NCBI RefSeq assembly: GCF_039596395.1
Contig: NZ_JBCNJT010000005.1
Location: forward strand, 1-64,000
DNA from: Fluviicola sp.
GTDB lineage: Bacteria > Bacteroidota > Bacteroidia > Flavobacteriales_D > Crocinitomicaceae
Length of the DNA stretch: 64,000 nucleotides
Direction: 5' to 3'
Shown here one piece after another: positions 1-8,706 of this stretch. Position numbers and translations under genes: made by a program. The notes beneath the pieces were generated by a model. The model ran no database searches. It was not told the DNA's origin and saw nothing but the letters and a program-made list of their open reading frames with translations. Numbering within the stretch: position 1 is the first letter of the stretch; every line of letters begins with the position of its first letter.

Positions 1-43
1 TTTTAAACTCTCACTTGTCAGCCCTTTGCTCGTTTGCGGGGTG

Positions 44-73
44 CAAAGGTAATCATCTTTTTTATTCTGCAAA
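44..73 (-). promoter_or_regulatory. Bacteroidota-type promoter facing left, off the window
   Basis: Read on the minus strand, a -7 box TACCTTTG lies at 51-44 and a TTTG -33 box at 73-70, 18 bases apart. This fits the TTG/TAnnTTTG pattern of Bacteroidota sigma-70. It would drive a gene to the left of the window, which cannot be seen. Confidence 0.6.
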
Positions 74-159
74 GCTTTTTAAAAACTTTTTTTTGATTTC
101 CTCTTTTCCCTCCTTTTCAATCTCTCCATTTCCGAAGCGCCTATCGTTCTAAGCGGTGG

Positions 160-189
160 CAAAGGTACTCACTTATTCCACTTTAACAA
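160..189 (-). promoter_or_regulatory. Second leftward Bacteroidota-type promoter
   Basis: On the minus strand, TACCTTTG lies at 167-160 and TTG at 189-187, spaced by 19 bases. It points the same way as the promoter at 44-73 and lies about 116 bases upstream of it, so the gene left of the window may have two tandem promoters. The promoter overlaps no gene. The 1-280 interval holds nothing else that I recognise. Confidence 0.6.
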
Positions 190-280
190 GCCTTTTTTAA
201 GATTATTTTGTGAAAAAGTTTCCGGCAAACTGCTAACTCGTTGAAACAATAGTTTTTAAAGTTTAAACTTTTTTTGAATT

Positions 281-1264
281 TTATCCTTTAGTAAGGAGTG
301 ACTTCAGCAGTTCTATGCCGGAATCGTCCTTTGGAACGTTTCCGGTAGTGCCTTCCAGAATATTTTGAAACACCAAATCTTTTCCGATTTGGCCGATCAT
401 GACCGATTTTTTTCCTTCTATTAATAAGTCAACAGCCTTCGCTCCCATCCTTGTTGCCAGGATCCGGTCGCTTGCAGATGGACTTCCGCCACGTTGAATA
501 TGCCCCAAAACAGAATACCTCAGTTCGTAGCCCTCTAAAAAAGGTTTCACTTTTTCCATGATTTCTTTTGCTCCGCCTTCCTCATCACCTTCCGCTACTA
601 TAATAATAGAACTGCGAATTCCTTTGTTTTGATTTTTTATTTCACGGGCAAGTAACTCAATATCCGTTAAAGTTTCAGGAATCAACACGGATTCTGCGCC
701 ACTTGCTATTGCACTATTCAATGCAATATACCCGGAAGCTCTTCCCATTACTTCCACAAAGAACACCCGGTGATGACTCGAAGCCGTATCCCGTATCTTG
801 TCGACCGCTTCAACAACCGTATTCAAACAGGTATCGTATCCTATTGTAAAGTCTGTGCCATGAATATCATTATCTATTGTTCCCGGTAATCCGATCACCG
901 GAATGTCAAATTCCCGGGTTAAAGCCATTCCCCCGGCATAAGTTCCATCGCCGCCAATAAGGATTAGTCCTTCTATCTGGTGTTTTTTTAAATTGGCAAC
1001 AGCCTCTTCTCGTCCTTCAGCAGTTTTAAAAGCATCGCTTCTGGCAGTTCCGAGAATGGTACCTCCCAAATGGATAATGTTATTTACATCCTTATAAGTT
1101 AAGGGACGAATCCGATCTTCAATCATTCCTTTATATCCGTCTTCTATCCCGAATACTTTCAGGCCTTTCCCGATACCGGCTTTCACAACCGCACGAATAC
1201 ACGCATTCATACCCGGGGAATCTCCTCCCGAGGTCAAAACCCCAATTCTTTTCAGTCCACTCAT
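281..1264 (-). CDS. pfkA: ATP-dependent 6-phosphofructokinase
   Basis: This enzyme phosphorylates fructose 6-phosphate to fructose 1,6-bisphosphate with ATP, the committed step of glycolysis in the cytoplasm. At 327 residues it has the normal length of a bacterial PfkA. Visible signatures are the nucleotide-binding GGDSPGMNA near residues 13-21, the GGDGT motif near 104, and the active-site stretch GTIDNDIHGTD near 128, where TIDND carries the catalytic aspartate. The Gly in GGDGT after the second Asp is typical of the ATP-using rather than the PPi-using type. The start at the MSGLKRIGVLTSGG methionine matches the family N-terminus. It is divergent from the sigma-factor gene that begins 50 bases away and is probably monocistronic. 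Confidence 0.96.
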   Translation of the reverse strand: MSGLKRIGVLTSGGDSPGMNACIRAVVKAGIGKGLKVFGIEDGYKGMIEDRIRPLTYKDVNNIIHLGGTILGTARSDAFKTAEGREEAVANLKKHQIEGLILIGGDGTYAGGMALTREFDIPVIGLPGTIDNDIHGTDFTIGYDTCLNTVVEAVDKIRDTASSHHRVFFVEVMGRASGYIALNSAIASGAESVLIPETLTDIELLAREIKNQNKGIRSSIIIVAEGDEEGGAKEIMEKVKPFLEGYELRYSVLGHIQRGGSPSASDRILATRMGAKAVDLLIEGKKSVMIGQIGKDLVFQNILEGTTGNVPKDDSGIELLKSLLTKG

Positions 1265-1313
1265 AACAGGTATAAATTTAAGTGCTTACTTTTATATATA
1301 GTATAACTCGTTT

Positions 1314-1919
1314 ATGGAATTATTTCACCTGATGCATCTCTTTGTCATGATGTTGTTTCAACGCGGACATAAAAGGTACAGCAATCTGTCGGACCTGGAG
1401 CTGATACAGCTTTATAAACAGGAAGAAAATGTGTTTACCATACCTTTATTATATGAGCGTTATAGTCATTTGGTATTAGGAACCTGCATCAAATACCTGA
1501 AACGCTATGAAGATGCGGAGGACACAACCATGAAAATCTTCGGAGAATTGAATCAGAAAATTGAGAAACACACGATCCAGCATTTCAAATCCTGGTTATA
1601 CCAGGTTACTAAAAATGAGTGCCTGATCCATCTGCGCAAGCAAAAAACACATCAAACACCTATTCATGAAAACCTGCTGCAGGCAGAAACAGCCGAAACG
1701 GAAGAACTTCATGAAAAGGAATCCAGGCTGACAAAACTGGAACAAGCTATCCAACATTTAAAGGATGAGCAGCGAATCTGCATCGAATTGTTCTATTTAA
1801 AGGACAAAAGCTACCAGGAAATTAGTGATGAATTGAATATTCCTTTAAATAGTGTGAAAAGTTCGATTCAAAATGGAAAAAGAAATTTAAAAATCTGGAT
1901 GGAAAGTCATGAAGAATAA
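1314..1919 (+). CDS. ECF-type RNA polymerase sigma factor
   Basis: This is a small sigma-70 family protein that would direct RNA polymerase to a specific promoter set. It has region 2 at about residues 45-90 (LYERYSHLVLGTCIKYL followed by EDAEDTTMKIF). Region 4, a helix-turn-helix, lies at about 145-195 with YQEISDELNIPLNSVKSSIQNGKRNL. No extra sensory domain is seen. The next gene starts 11 bases before its stop and encodes a membrane protein, the usual sigma/anti-sigma arrangement, so translational coupling is likely. The first 15-20 residues are not typical of the family, and in-frame Met codons at residues 7, 12 and 13 are alternative starts. Confidence 0.88.
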   Translation: MELFHLMHLFVMMLFQRGHKRYSNLSDLELIQLYKQEENVFTIPLLYERYSHLVLGTCIKYLKRYEDAEDTTMKIFGELNQKIEKHTIQHFKSWLYQVTKNECLIHLRKQKTHQTPIHENLLQAETAETEELHEKESRLTKLEQAIQHLKDEQRICIELFYLKDKSYQEISDELNIPLNSVKSSIQNGKRNLKIWMESHEE

Positions 1920-2955
1920 AGATTACATATCCCGAAACGAATTTGAGAAGCTCTTACAGCATTTCCCGAAGGAAGATTCCAATGAACATCTGAGCGATTT
2001 TGACCGTGATGCACTTGAAGGATGGAAGCAATCCAATGTACCGTTTTCGAAAATGAAACAACTGGACCGCAAAATGAACTTCCCCAAAATCAATTTTACT
2101 CCTTATCTATTAGGTGTATCTATTTTGGCCCTTGGGATCCTCGCATTTTTCCTGCTTCGCAATCCTTCGGCAACCGTTGCAAACAAAAAACCGTTGCTTG
2201 TGAAGGTTGAAAATACGGATATTCACATTCCGGAGGAGATCGATACATTGAAAGCAATTCCTCAAAAAGACCAGATTACCGTGCGGGAAATAAAAACTTC
2301 TCAAACGGAGATCAAAAACATTCCGGCGGAAACTAAAAAGGAAGAACTAATCGATATTCCCTTCCCCCAATTGGTTCTGGAACCGCTTCCTCCCGTGATT
2401 GAGCAAAAACCGGTGACGGTATCCAGGCAGAAAATTGCCAAGGAAATCTATCTGCAGGACCTGAAAGCGATTGATTATTCCCAATACAGGACCAAGCCAA
2501 GTGTTCAGATCGAACAGATCATCCTTACCGGAGTTCCCGCCGATCAGAAAGACAAAGACGATGTAGTTCCGGAAGAACCGCAAAGGAAACTGGTGAACAT
2601 TCCTTATATGGACTACCTGGATAAATCCCTCAACTACACGAACAGGGGAAAATGGAAACAGGCACTTTCCCGTTTCAATGAAATCCTTAAAAATTACCCG
2701 GATGATGTGAATGCCCGTTTTTATGCCGGTTGGTGTTATTACAATCTGGGACAATATAACGAAGCCTGCGTAAACTTTTCCGCCTGTCTGCAACTGGAAT
2801 TTTCCAATTTCAATGACGAGGCAGAATGGTACTTGGCAGAAAGCCGCCTGGCGAACGGTGATAAGAACAGCGCAAAAGAATTATTTGTCAAAATCAGGAA
2901 CCAAAAAGGATTTTACTCCAAACAGGCTGAAAAAGTATTGAAAACCTGGAAATAA
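1909..2955 (+). CDS. Single-pass membrane protein with C-terminal TPRs, putative partner of the upstream sigma factor
   Basis: The gene overlaps the sigma-factor gene by 11 bases. The protein has a cytoplasmic-looking N-terminus of about 62 residues containing the FDRDALEGW motif. A membrane helix follows at about 64-85 (YLLGVSILALGILAFFLL), then a long Pro/Lys/Glu-rich linker that would sit in the periplasm, and two or three tetratricopeptide-like repeats at about 230-345 (for example KWKQALSRFNEILKNYPDDVNARFYAGWCYYNLGQYNEA). I infer an anti-sigma or signalling role from position and topology alone; no classical zinc-binding anti-sigma motif is visible. An alternative is an envelope assembly protein co-expressed with its regulator. 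Confidence 0.75.
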   Translation: MKNKDYISRNEFEKLLQHFPKEDSNEHLSDFDRDALEGWKQSNVPFSKMKQLDRKMNFPKINFTPYLLGVSILALGILAFFLLRNPSATVANKKPLLVKVENTDIHIPEEIDTLKAIPQKDQITVREIKTSQTEIKNIPAETKKEELIDIPFPQLVLEPLPPVIEQKPVTVSRQKIAKEIYLQDLKAIDYSQYRTKPSVQIEQIILTGVPADQKDKDDVVPEEPQRKLVNIPYMDYLDKSLNYTNRGKWKQALSRFNEILKNYPDDVNARFYAGWCYYNLGQYNEACVNFSACLQLEFSNFNDEAEWYLAESRLANGDKNSAKELFVKIRNQKGFYSKQAEKVLKTWK

Positions 2956-2977
2956 TGAACTCATAAAATACGTTATC

Positions 2978-3002
2978 TTACCGGAATCAAAGTGGCCGGT
3001 AA
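2978..3002. repeat. Short inverted repeat after the sigma/TPR operon
   Basis: TTACCGG (2978-2984) and CCGGTAA (2996-3002) can pair around an 11-base loop, 23 bases after the TPR gene's stop. No T-run follows, so it is at best a weak terminator or transcript-end structure. Confidence 0.35.
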
Positions 3003-3094
3003 CTGTCCGGTTGTTTTGGAAAATGGGTTAGTGAAGGGAAAGCACACTAAGAAATCCTTCCCTGAATTTGGTTTCATCATTAAAAACAAACACC

Positions 3095-3508
3095 ATGAAG
3101 AGAAAAGCAGAAGCCGTTTGGAACGGAACAATCAAAGAAGGAAGCGGACACATTACCACGCAAAGTACCACCTTGAACAAAACACAATATTCGTTCAATT
3201 CCCGTTTTGCTGAGGGAGTCGGTACAAACCCGGAAGAATTACTGGCTGCAGCACATGCAGGTTGTTTCACGATGAAACTGAGTGCCGATCTGACAGAAGC
3301 CGGTTACAATCCGGAAGAATTGAGAACCAGTTCAAGCATTACGCTGGATAACGGAAAAATTACACTTTCGGCATTGAAGTTAACGGCAAAAATACCCGGA
3401 ATTTCCAACCATGAATTCCAAAAAATTGCACAGGGAGCAAAAGAAAACTGTCCGGTAAGCGGAGCTTTTAGTTTCGAATTGACTTTGGAGGCAGAATTGA
3501 TCTCCTAA
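3095..3508 (+). CDS. OsmC/Ohr family peroxiredoxin-like protein
   Basis: OsmC-family proteins are small cytoplasmic thiol peroxidases acting on organic hydroperoxides. The 137-residue product begins MKRKAEAVWNGTIKEGSG, as family members do. It carries the conserved TNPEELLAAAHAGCFTM block with the first redox Cys (about residue 57) and the second Cys in ENCPVSGAF near residue 122. This is the OsmC/YhfA-type rather than the Ohr-type spacing. I chose ATG 3095 over a longer TTG reading from 3068 because the family starts here. The flanking genes are unrelated and a terminator-like hairpin follows at 3523, so it is probably a single-gene unit. The substrate is not deducible. Confidence 0.92.
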   Translation: MKRKAEAVWNGTIKEGSGHITTQSTTLNKTQYSFNSRFAEGVGTNPEELLAAAHAGCFTMKLSADLTEAGYNPEELRTSSSITLDNGKITLSALKLTAKIPGISNHEFQKIAQGAKENCPVSGAFSFELTLEAELIS

Positions 3509-3522
3509 AAATCTTCTTCATG

Positions 3523-3568
3523 AATTCCTTCCTGCTAAAAAAGTGGGAAGGAATTAACCGTTTTTCGT
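3523..3568 (+). terminator. Rho-independent terminator after the OsmC-like gene
   Basis: AATTCCTTCC (3523-3532) pairs perfectly with GGAAGGAATT (3546-3555) around a 13-base loop, and a T-rich tract follows a few bases later. It lies 14 bases after the stop codon. Confidence 0.75.
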
Positions 3569-3605
3569 TTTTATTCGTTAATCTAACAGGTATTTAACGA
3601 ACACT

Positions 3606-4376
3606 ATGAACGAACTGACATCCCTTTTCAAAACATTCTGCAAACAAGCTATTGCAGATCGCACCACACCGCTAACGGATCTGCAAAAACAGCACATCGT
3701 AGACTCATTGAAGAATTCACCCTTCAGAAGCGTCGTCCAGGCTTACTCCGTGCTTGACTTTCAAACTTATGAGCATTTAGCCGCAGAAGGATTCGACACC
3801 TATTTCGGTTATCAGAATCAGGAAATAACTGCCGAAAAAATTCTTGAGATTGTGCATCCGGAGGACCAGGAGGCTTTTGGAAAGTTGTATTACCTCTGCC
3901 TGGAAGGATTGATGAACATGCCGATAAGCACCAAAGGAATCGGGCATTTTTGTATTTCTTACCGTATGCGCGATGCAAATGGAAATTACCACAAAATACT
4001 GGAGACCAACAACATTCTGGAGTGTGACGCGGCAACCAATATTCCGCTTGTCAATCTTGCACAGATTTCTGTACCGATCGAACCACCCAAAAGTAACCTG
4101 GTCAATTATTTCTTCAAGATCAAAGATGAAGCAAACAGTGTGGAGATAATGCACGGTTACCTGAGCCAATACAATTCCAGAGTAAACATCTTTACAGACA
4201 ACGAAATCAAAATCTGTCAATTGCTGAAACAAGGAATGACCAGTCAGCAAGTTGCCGACAGAATTTTCCTCTCCAAGCATTCCATTGACAAATACCGGAA
4301 AAACCTGCTTGCAAAAACTGAAACATCCAATACACCTCAACTAATTGCCTACCTGGAAAATATCAACGTCATTTAA
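3606..4376 (+). CDS. PAS-like sensor with LuxR-type DNA-binding domain
   Basis: This is a 256-residue transcriptional regulator. The C-terminal 60 residues (about 195-252) form a LuxR/GerE helix-turn-helix, with NEIKICQLLKQGMTSQQVADRIFLSKHSIDKYRKNLLAKT. The central part (about 45-150) has a PAS-like pattern with HPEDQEAF and a later stretch of beta strands, as in PAS_3-type sensors. No phosphoacceptor receiver domain is present, so it probably senses a ligand directly; this is inference. It stands alone between a terminator and a secreted-protein gene that starts 135 bases downstream, which could be a target. The ligand is unknown. Confidence 0.8.
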   Translation: MNELTSLFKTFCKQAIADRTTPLTDLQKQHIVDSLKNSPFRSVVQAYSVLDFQTYEHLAAEGFDTYFGYQNQEITAEKILEIVHPEDQEAFGKLYYLCLEGLMNMPISTKGIGHFCISYRMRDANGNYHKILETNNILECDAATNIPLVNLAQISVPIEPPKSNLVNYFFKIKDEANSVEIMHGYLSQYNSRVNIFTDNEIKICQLLKQGMTSQQVADRIFLSKHSIDKYRKNLLAKTETSNTPQLIAYLENINVI

Positions 4377-4511
4377 TTTGTGAAGAAGTACTATTTATGG
4401 TATTGACCCGTGGAAAATTCTGTTTTAGATTTGGTTCAACTGCAGTTTTCAATAGCGGCGCACACCGAAAAGCCTTAACAGAGTAGGTAACCATTATTTA
4501 GTACCATATTT

Positions 4512-6959
4512 ATGAAATCACTTTTTACATTAGTAATCCTGGCAGCAGGATTAACCTGGACAGCCCATGCTCAAAACTGGAGTACGGCCGTCAATTCCGG
4601 AGGAGCAAATACCCAAAGTTCAACAGGTGTTGCAGAACAAATGGACGGAAGCAAAGTTGTTGTAGGAACTTATAGGGGAAATTCGCTATTCGGAACATAT
4701 TCCCTCCCTTGGGTAACGTTCAGTTCAGATCCCACTAATTCAAACCTAAATAGTTTCATTGTCAAATACAAACCCAATAACACGATCGAGTGGGCAACAC
4801 GCATTTGTTCCGCATATGGTGCACAAATTTCTTCCGTTTCTACGGACAATTCAGGAAACACTTATGTGTGCGGGATGTACAGCGATGTTTGCACCTTGTA
4901 TGATTCTGCCCATGTATCTTCACCTGCAGGTACTTTATACAACGGTGTCGGGGCGGCCGGAGCTGCAAGAGGATTTATTGCCAAATATTCCAAAACCGGG
5001 GTCCTGAAATGGTTCCGGAACGGAATCGGTGCATACGCTACAGATCCCGAATGTATGGCTGATATTAAAATCAGTGAAGACGGAACAACATTGGTAGCTA
5101 CCGGCAGGATCGTCCGAACATCTCCCATTATTCTGGGCGGAGGTTCGGTTGTGACCGGTTCTTACTTACTTTGGCTGAACCCCGCTACCGGAAGTTCGGT
5201 CCGGGCAGTGAATTTCACAAACGATAATCTTACAAGCAATCCTTATTCAACAGGATTATGTATTGATCACAGCAACAATGTTATTGTAAGCGGAAAATTA
5301 AGCGGTGGAAGTTATACCGTAAAAGGAATAACCAATACCATTCCGGTAACGAGCAATAATAGTGGTACGGCAACCATCTATGCGAAATACAATACATCGG
5401 GAAATGTATCCTGGGCGAAAGTAACCAATGCTACATTGAATAACACCATAAGCACTCCATCATCTATTATTGTCGACGATCTGAACGACATCTATATCAG
5501 CGGATGGGTAAAAGCTCATACTACGACGGATTATTACCTTCAATTTCCCAAATCTTCAGGATATGATGCCGTTCAGGTAGTAACTACCTCACCAAATCAT
5601 GTCTACGTAGTGAAACTAAGTTCCGGTACAGGATATTCATTGTGGAAATGCTTTGGCCGAAGATCAGCTTCCGGAACAGAAGTGGTTTCGCTCACAAAAG
5701 GACCGTGCGACCAGATATTTGTGGGCATAAATACCGAAGGTACAAATCCTTCCTTTACGGATGTAGCTTCGACGGCACAGGCAATCACGAGTCCGCAGCA
5801 AGCCAATACCATGATCTTTAAGATAAACACAAACGGGATATTCCAATCAGCCAATCCCTGGGCGATCTATAACATGAACAGCTTATCGCGCTCTTTCATC
5901 TCCACCTATGGAAACGGAAAAGTACATTGTGCCGGGAGTATTGATGTTTCCACCACACTAACAGGGGTTTCCGGCACATTTAGTCCAAGTGGCCGAGATG
6001 TATTTCTTGCTTCATTCACCGATAACAGTGCTGCTCCGATTCTTAGTTTGAATCCTACCAATACTTATTGTCCTTACCAGAATATCCCCCTGAATGCTTC
6101 TTCTTCAGCTGGAACAGCACCTTTTACCTACAGCTGGGAAATCTGGAACAATAGTACCAGCAGTTATGTGAGCCTTGGAACAAATTCCACCGGATTGTTC
6201 ACCCTGACTCCTCCGGTTTATAATCCATATATTTATACCTTATGGAGTTACCAGGTCATTGTTGCGCGGGTTAGTGTCACCAATTGTTCCGGAATAACTT
6301 CTTCCGAAATCCGTATCATTATTATCGAAGGAAATGTCAGTTACAGCCAGGTGAATGAGGTCGAAGTCTGTTATTCTCCTTCTGTTCCTGCCCCCGATGC
6401 GGTATTTTCCGTTAATGCTGTAAATGTTGGTTCCTATACCTGGATATACAGTGCTGACAATGGTCTAAACTGGGATTATTGTTACAATTATCTGCCAGCT
6501 GTATTTCAAAATAACCTATCCGCAACGATGACTGTTTTAAATCCGACACCCTCACTGAACGGATTCCTGTTTCGGTGTATCATGACGGGATGTAATACCG
6601 TTGCAAGTGAGCCGGCATTATTAACAGTTATTCCTTGTACGATGATTGCTCCCGGAGATGATGTCAGAAATAAGCAAGCTCTGGCCGGAGGTGATGGAAC
6701 CCATGCGATTGAATGGAACATGTACCCGAACCCTGCGAATGATCTGGTAAAATTTGAAATTACTTCAACGGAACAGGATTTTTCGGGTGAATGGTCGGTT
6801 ATTGTTTATGACATGACCGGTCGTAAAATCCGCCAACAGCAGATAAGAGACGGTAAGTGTTCAGTTCAGACAAACGAGTTTACGAATGGAAACTATTTAT
6901 GTGTGATCAAACACAACCAGGAAATTGTAAGCAATAAGAAATTGATCATTGTACACTGA
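4512..6959 (+). CDS. Secreted SBBP-type beta-propeller protein with T9SS sorting domain
   Basis: The 815-residue protein starts with a clear signal peptide (MKSLFTLVILAAGLTWTAHAQ). Residues about 25-500 contain repeated D-x-x-G/N-N-x-x-x-x-G units such as DNSGNTYVCGMY, DHSNNVIVSGKL and DLNDIYISGW, resembling SBBP repeats that build propellers. Immunoglobulin-like or PKD-like segments follow at about 510-700. The C-terminus begins NMYPNPANDLVKFE and ends with short strands and NKKLIIVH, the type A T9SS C-terminal signal. It is therefore predicted to cross the outer membrane through T9SS and to be surface-attached or released. Its role is unknown; adhesion or polymer binding are possibilities. 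The next gene starts 26 bases downstream and is probably co-transcribed. Confidence 0.85.
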   Translation: MKSLFTLVILAAGLTWTAHAQNWSTAVNSGGANTQSSTGVAEQMDGSKVVVGTYRGNSLFGTYSLPWVTFSSDPTNSNLNSFIVKYKPNNTIEWATRICSAYGAQISSVSTDNSGNTYVCGMYSDVCTLYDSAHVSSPAGTLYNGVGAAGAARGFIAKYSKTGVLKWFRNGIGAYATDPECMADIKISEDGTTLVATGRIVRTSPIILGGGSVVTGSYLLWLNPATGSSVRAVNFTNDNLTSNPYSTGLCIDHSNNVIVSGKLSGGSYTVKGITNTIPVTSNNSGTATIYAKYNTSGNVSWAKVTNATLNNTISTPSSIIVDDLNDIYISGWVKAHTTTDYYLQFPKSSGYDAVQVVTTSPNHVYVVKLSSGTGYSLWKCFGRRSASGTEVVSLTKGPCDQIFVGINTEGTNPSFTDVASTAQAITSPQQANTMIFKINTNGIFQSANPWAIYNMNSLSRSFISTYGNGKVHCAGSIDVSTTLTGVSGTFSPSGRDVFLASFTDNSAAPILSLNPTNTYCPYQNIPLNASSSAGTAPFTYSWEIWNNSTSSYVSLGTNSTGLFTLTPPVYNPYIYTLWSYQVIVARVSVTNCSGITSSEIRIIIIEGNVSYSQVNEVEVCYSPSVPAPDAVFSVNAVNVGSYTWIYSADNGLNWDYCYNYLPAVFQNNLSATMTVLNPTPSLNGFLFRCIMTGCNTVASEPALLTVIPCTMIAPGDDVRNKQALAGGDGTHAIEWNMYPNPANDLVKFEITSTEQDFSGEWSVIVYDMTGRKIRQQQIRDGKCSVQTNEFTNGNYLCVIKHNQEIVSNKKLIIVH

Positions 6960-6985
6960 TTTTAATCATAACAAACATTTGAATT

Positions 6986-7429
6986 ATGAAAACAACATTA
7001 TTTGCAGTATTTATACTGCTAAGCATTTCAACATTTTCACAAACAAAGGTTTCATCCTTATGGACAGTTTCCAATACCAGCATTGTTCCTGGTTGTCCGT
7101 ATGAAGTTTGTTTTTACATGGAGCTTCGCTATTCCAGCACCAATACTCCCGTGCCTGGAAGTAATGTAGCGGTTTGTCATACTATTTCAACAGGGAGCTC
7201 TGCGAATTTTTCTTACCCTGCAAGTCCCGCGCCCGGAATTGTCACCGCTTTAACCGGTATTAGCATCAAGATCGGAACAACAACTTATCCGGTTTCTATC
7301 AACCCAGCACCACCGTATGAAACCATTTATGACGCTTGCGATGACCTGGAACCAGACTGTGTCACACGTTGGAGAAAAAATGGCATCAATCTGTATGAAA
7401 TACACGGTGAATGCCTCACAGGCGGGTAA
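6986..7429 (+). CDS. Small secreted cysteine-rich hypothetical protein
   Basis: The 147-residue protein has a signal peptide (MKTTLFAVFILLSISTFSQ). The mature part contains six cysteines, in PGCPYEVCF, AVCHT, DACDD, PDCVT and GECLT, which could form disulfides outside the cytoplasm. I do not recognise a family and see no T9SS C-terminal domain. It follows the 815-residue T9SS protein by 26 bases and precedes a shared terminator, so it may be a partner of that protein. Function unknown. Confidence 0.7.
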   Translation: MKTTLFAVFILLSISTFSQTKVSSLWTVSNTSIVPGCPYEVCFYMELRYSSTNTPVPGSNVAVCHTISTGSSANFSYPASPAPGIVTALTGISIKIGTTTYPVSINPAPPYETIYDACDDLEPDCVTRWRKNGINLYEIHGECLTGG

Positions 7430-7439
7430 AAGATCAAAA

Positions 7440-7467
7440 AAAGAGGCTGTTTTGATACAGCCTCTTT
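7440..7467. terminator. Bidirectional terminator between convergent genes
   Basis: AAAGAGGCTGT (7440-7450) pairs perfectly with ACAGCCTCTTT (7457-7467) around a 6-base loop. It is flanked by an A-run on the left and T residues on the right, so it can serve both the rightward secreted-protein gene and the leftward dehydrogenase gene. Confidence 0.85.
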
Positions 7468-7478
7468 CCTATTTAATG

Positions 7479-8621
7479 TTATTTCGCCAATCGTTTCAAT
7501 AACGGGTTCGGTCTGTAACGGTCTTCACCGTATTCCTCAAAAAGATTCTCCAATCTTGCAAGAACCGTTTTCAATCCTATTTCTTCCGACCAGGCTAACA
7601 GTCCTTTCGGGTAATTCACTCCTTTGGTCATAGCCGTATCGATATCTTCCCGGCTTGCCACATTCAGGAACAAAGCGTCATAAGCTTCATTGATCAGCAT
7701 GGCTAAAATACGGTCCACGATTTCCTGTCCGACTTTTTCGTCCTTTTTCGGAGCAGGCATCTCCACTCCTTCCGAATAATCGTAATACCCTCTTCCTGTT
7801 TTTCTTCCCAGGAATCCGGCTTCCATATGTCTCTTTTGAGTAAACGACGGTTTGAAACGCGGATCATAATAGAATGCGGCAAAAACGGTTTCGGTTACTG
7901 TATAATTAATGTCATTCCCGATGTAGTCCATCAATGTAAACGGCCCCATTCTGAAACCTGCCAATTCGGTCATGGCCCAGTCGATAGTTGCAAAATCTGC
8001 AATTCCTTCTTCGTAAATACGCAATGCTTCTCCGTAGAAAGGTCGTGCCACGCGATTTACAATAAATCCCGGAGTGTCTTTACAAATAACCGTCAGCTTG
8101 CCCCAGGAATCAATGATCGATTTTGCGGTATTCAACGTTTCTTCGCTCGTTTGAACGGCCGGAATGATCTCAACCAATGGCATCAGCGGCGCAGGATTGA
8201 AAAAATGAATCCCAATCACGCGTGAAGGAAATTTCAATACGGAACCGATCGACGCAATAGACAAGGAAGAAGTATTCGAAGCAATGATACATTCCAATCC
8301 GACAATTTCTTCGATCTCTTTGAAAACAGCATGTTTGACTTCCAGTTTCTCAACAATGGCTTCAATGACCAACTCCGATCCTCTGAAATCCGTCAATTGG
8401 GTCGAAAAAATCATCCGGTTCAACAAATCATTTTTCCCGTTTTCATCCAGGTTTCCCTTTTCAATCATGCGATCCAGTACTTTATTCAAGGACAGTTTCG
8501 CTTTATCCAGTTGCACCTGGTTTACATCTACCAACACAACCTCGTGCCCCGATTGAGCCGCTACCTGAGCAATTCCTGCTCCCATCGTTCCGGCACCTAG
8601 TACCCCTATTCTACTTTTCAT
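7479..8621 (-). CDS. 3-hydroxyacyl-CoA dehydrogenase, PaaH/HbdA type
   Basis: This enzyme oxidises 3-hydroxyacyl-CoA to 3-ketoacyl-CoA with NAD+. The N-terminal Rossmann domain opens with IGVLGAGTMGAGIAQVAA. The catalytic His lies in IGIHFFNPAPLMPLVEIIP near residue 139, and the 3HCDH C-terminal domain begins near DTPGFIVNRVARPF. At 380 residues it is longer than single-domain 3-hydroxybutyryl-CoA dehydrogenases (about 285) because the C-terminal helical domain is followed by a second, partial copy (VDRILAMLINEAYDALFLNVASREDIDTAMTKGVNYPKGLLAW), a PaaH-like arrangement. It lies 85 bases downstream of a PaaG-like gene on the same strand, suggesting work on aromatic or unusual acyl-CoA. The exact substrate is inference. 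Confidence 0.9.
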   Translation of the reverse strand: MKSRIGVLGAGTMGAGIAQVAAQSGHEVVLVDVNQVQLDKAKLSLNKVLDRMIEKGNLDENGKNDLLNRMIFSTQLTDFRGSELVIEAIVEKLEVKHAVFKEIEEIVGLECIIASNTSSLSIASIGSVLKFPSRVIGIHFFNPAPLMPLVEIIPAVQTSEETLNTAKSIIDSWGKLTVICKDTPGFIVNRVARPFYGEALRIYEEGIADFATIDWAMTELAGFRMGPFTLMDYIGNDINYTVTETVFAAFYYDPRFKPSFTQKRHMEAGFLGRKTGRGYYDYSEGVEMPAPKKDEKVGQEIVDRILAMLINEAYDALFLNVASREDIDTAMTKGVNYPKGLLAWSEEIGLKTVLARLENLFEEYGEDRYRPNPLLKRLAK

Positions 8622-8637
8622 TAATTATGAATGAAAG

Positions 8638-8699
8638 AATTATCAATTATCAAGGGAAGCTCCCCTCTTACTCAATTGATAATTCATAATTGATAATTT
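8638..8699. repeat. AT-rich inverted repeat between two acyl-CoA genes
   Basis: AATTATCAATTATCAA (8638-8653) is mirrored by TTGATAATT with ATTGATAATT at 8676-8699, the second arm carrying about four extra bases. The stem would be long but AT-only. It sits between the PaaG-like and PaaH-like genes and resembles a small dispersed repeat more than a terminator, because no G/C pairs stabilise it. Confidence 0.55.
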
Positions 8700-8706
8700 A
8701 TCCGAA

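Noticed and set aside
281-281. AAAGTTTAAACTTT at 258-271 as a pfkA terminator.
   Set aside because: The palindrome has nearly no G/C pairs and no convincing T-run on the pfkA strand.
2347-2793. A 148-codon minus-strand frame inside the TPR membrane-protein gene.
   Set aside because: It is a shadow of the TPR gene in another frame, without family features.
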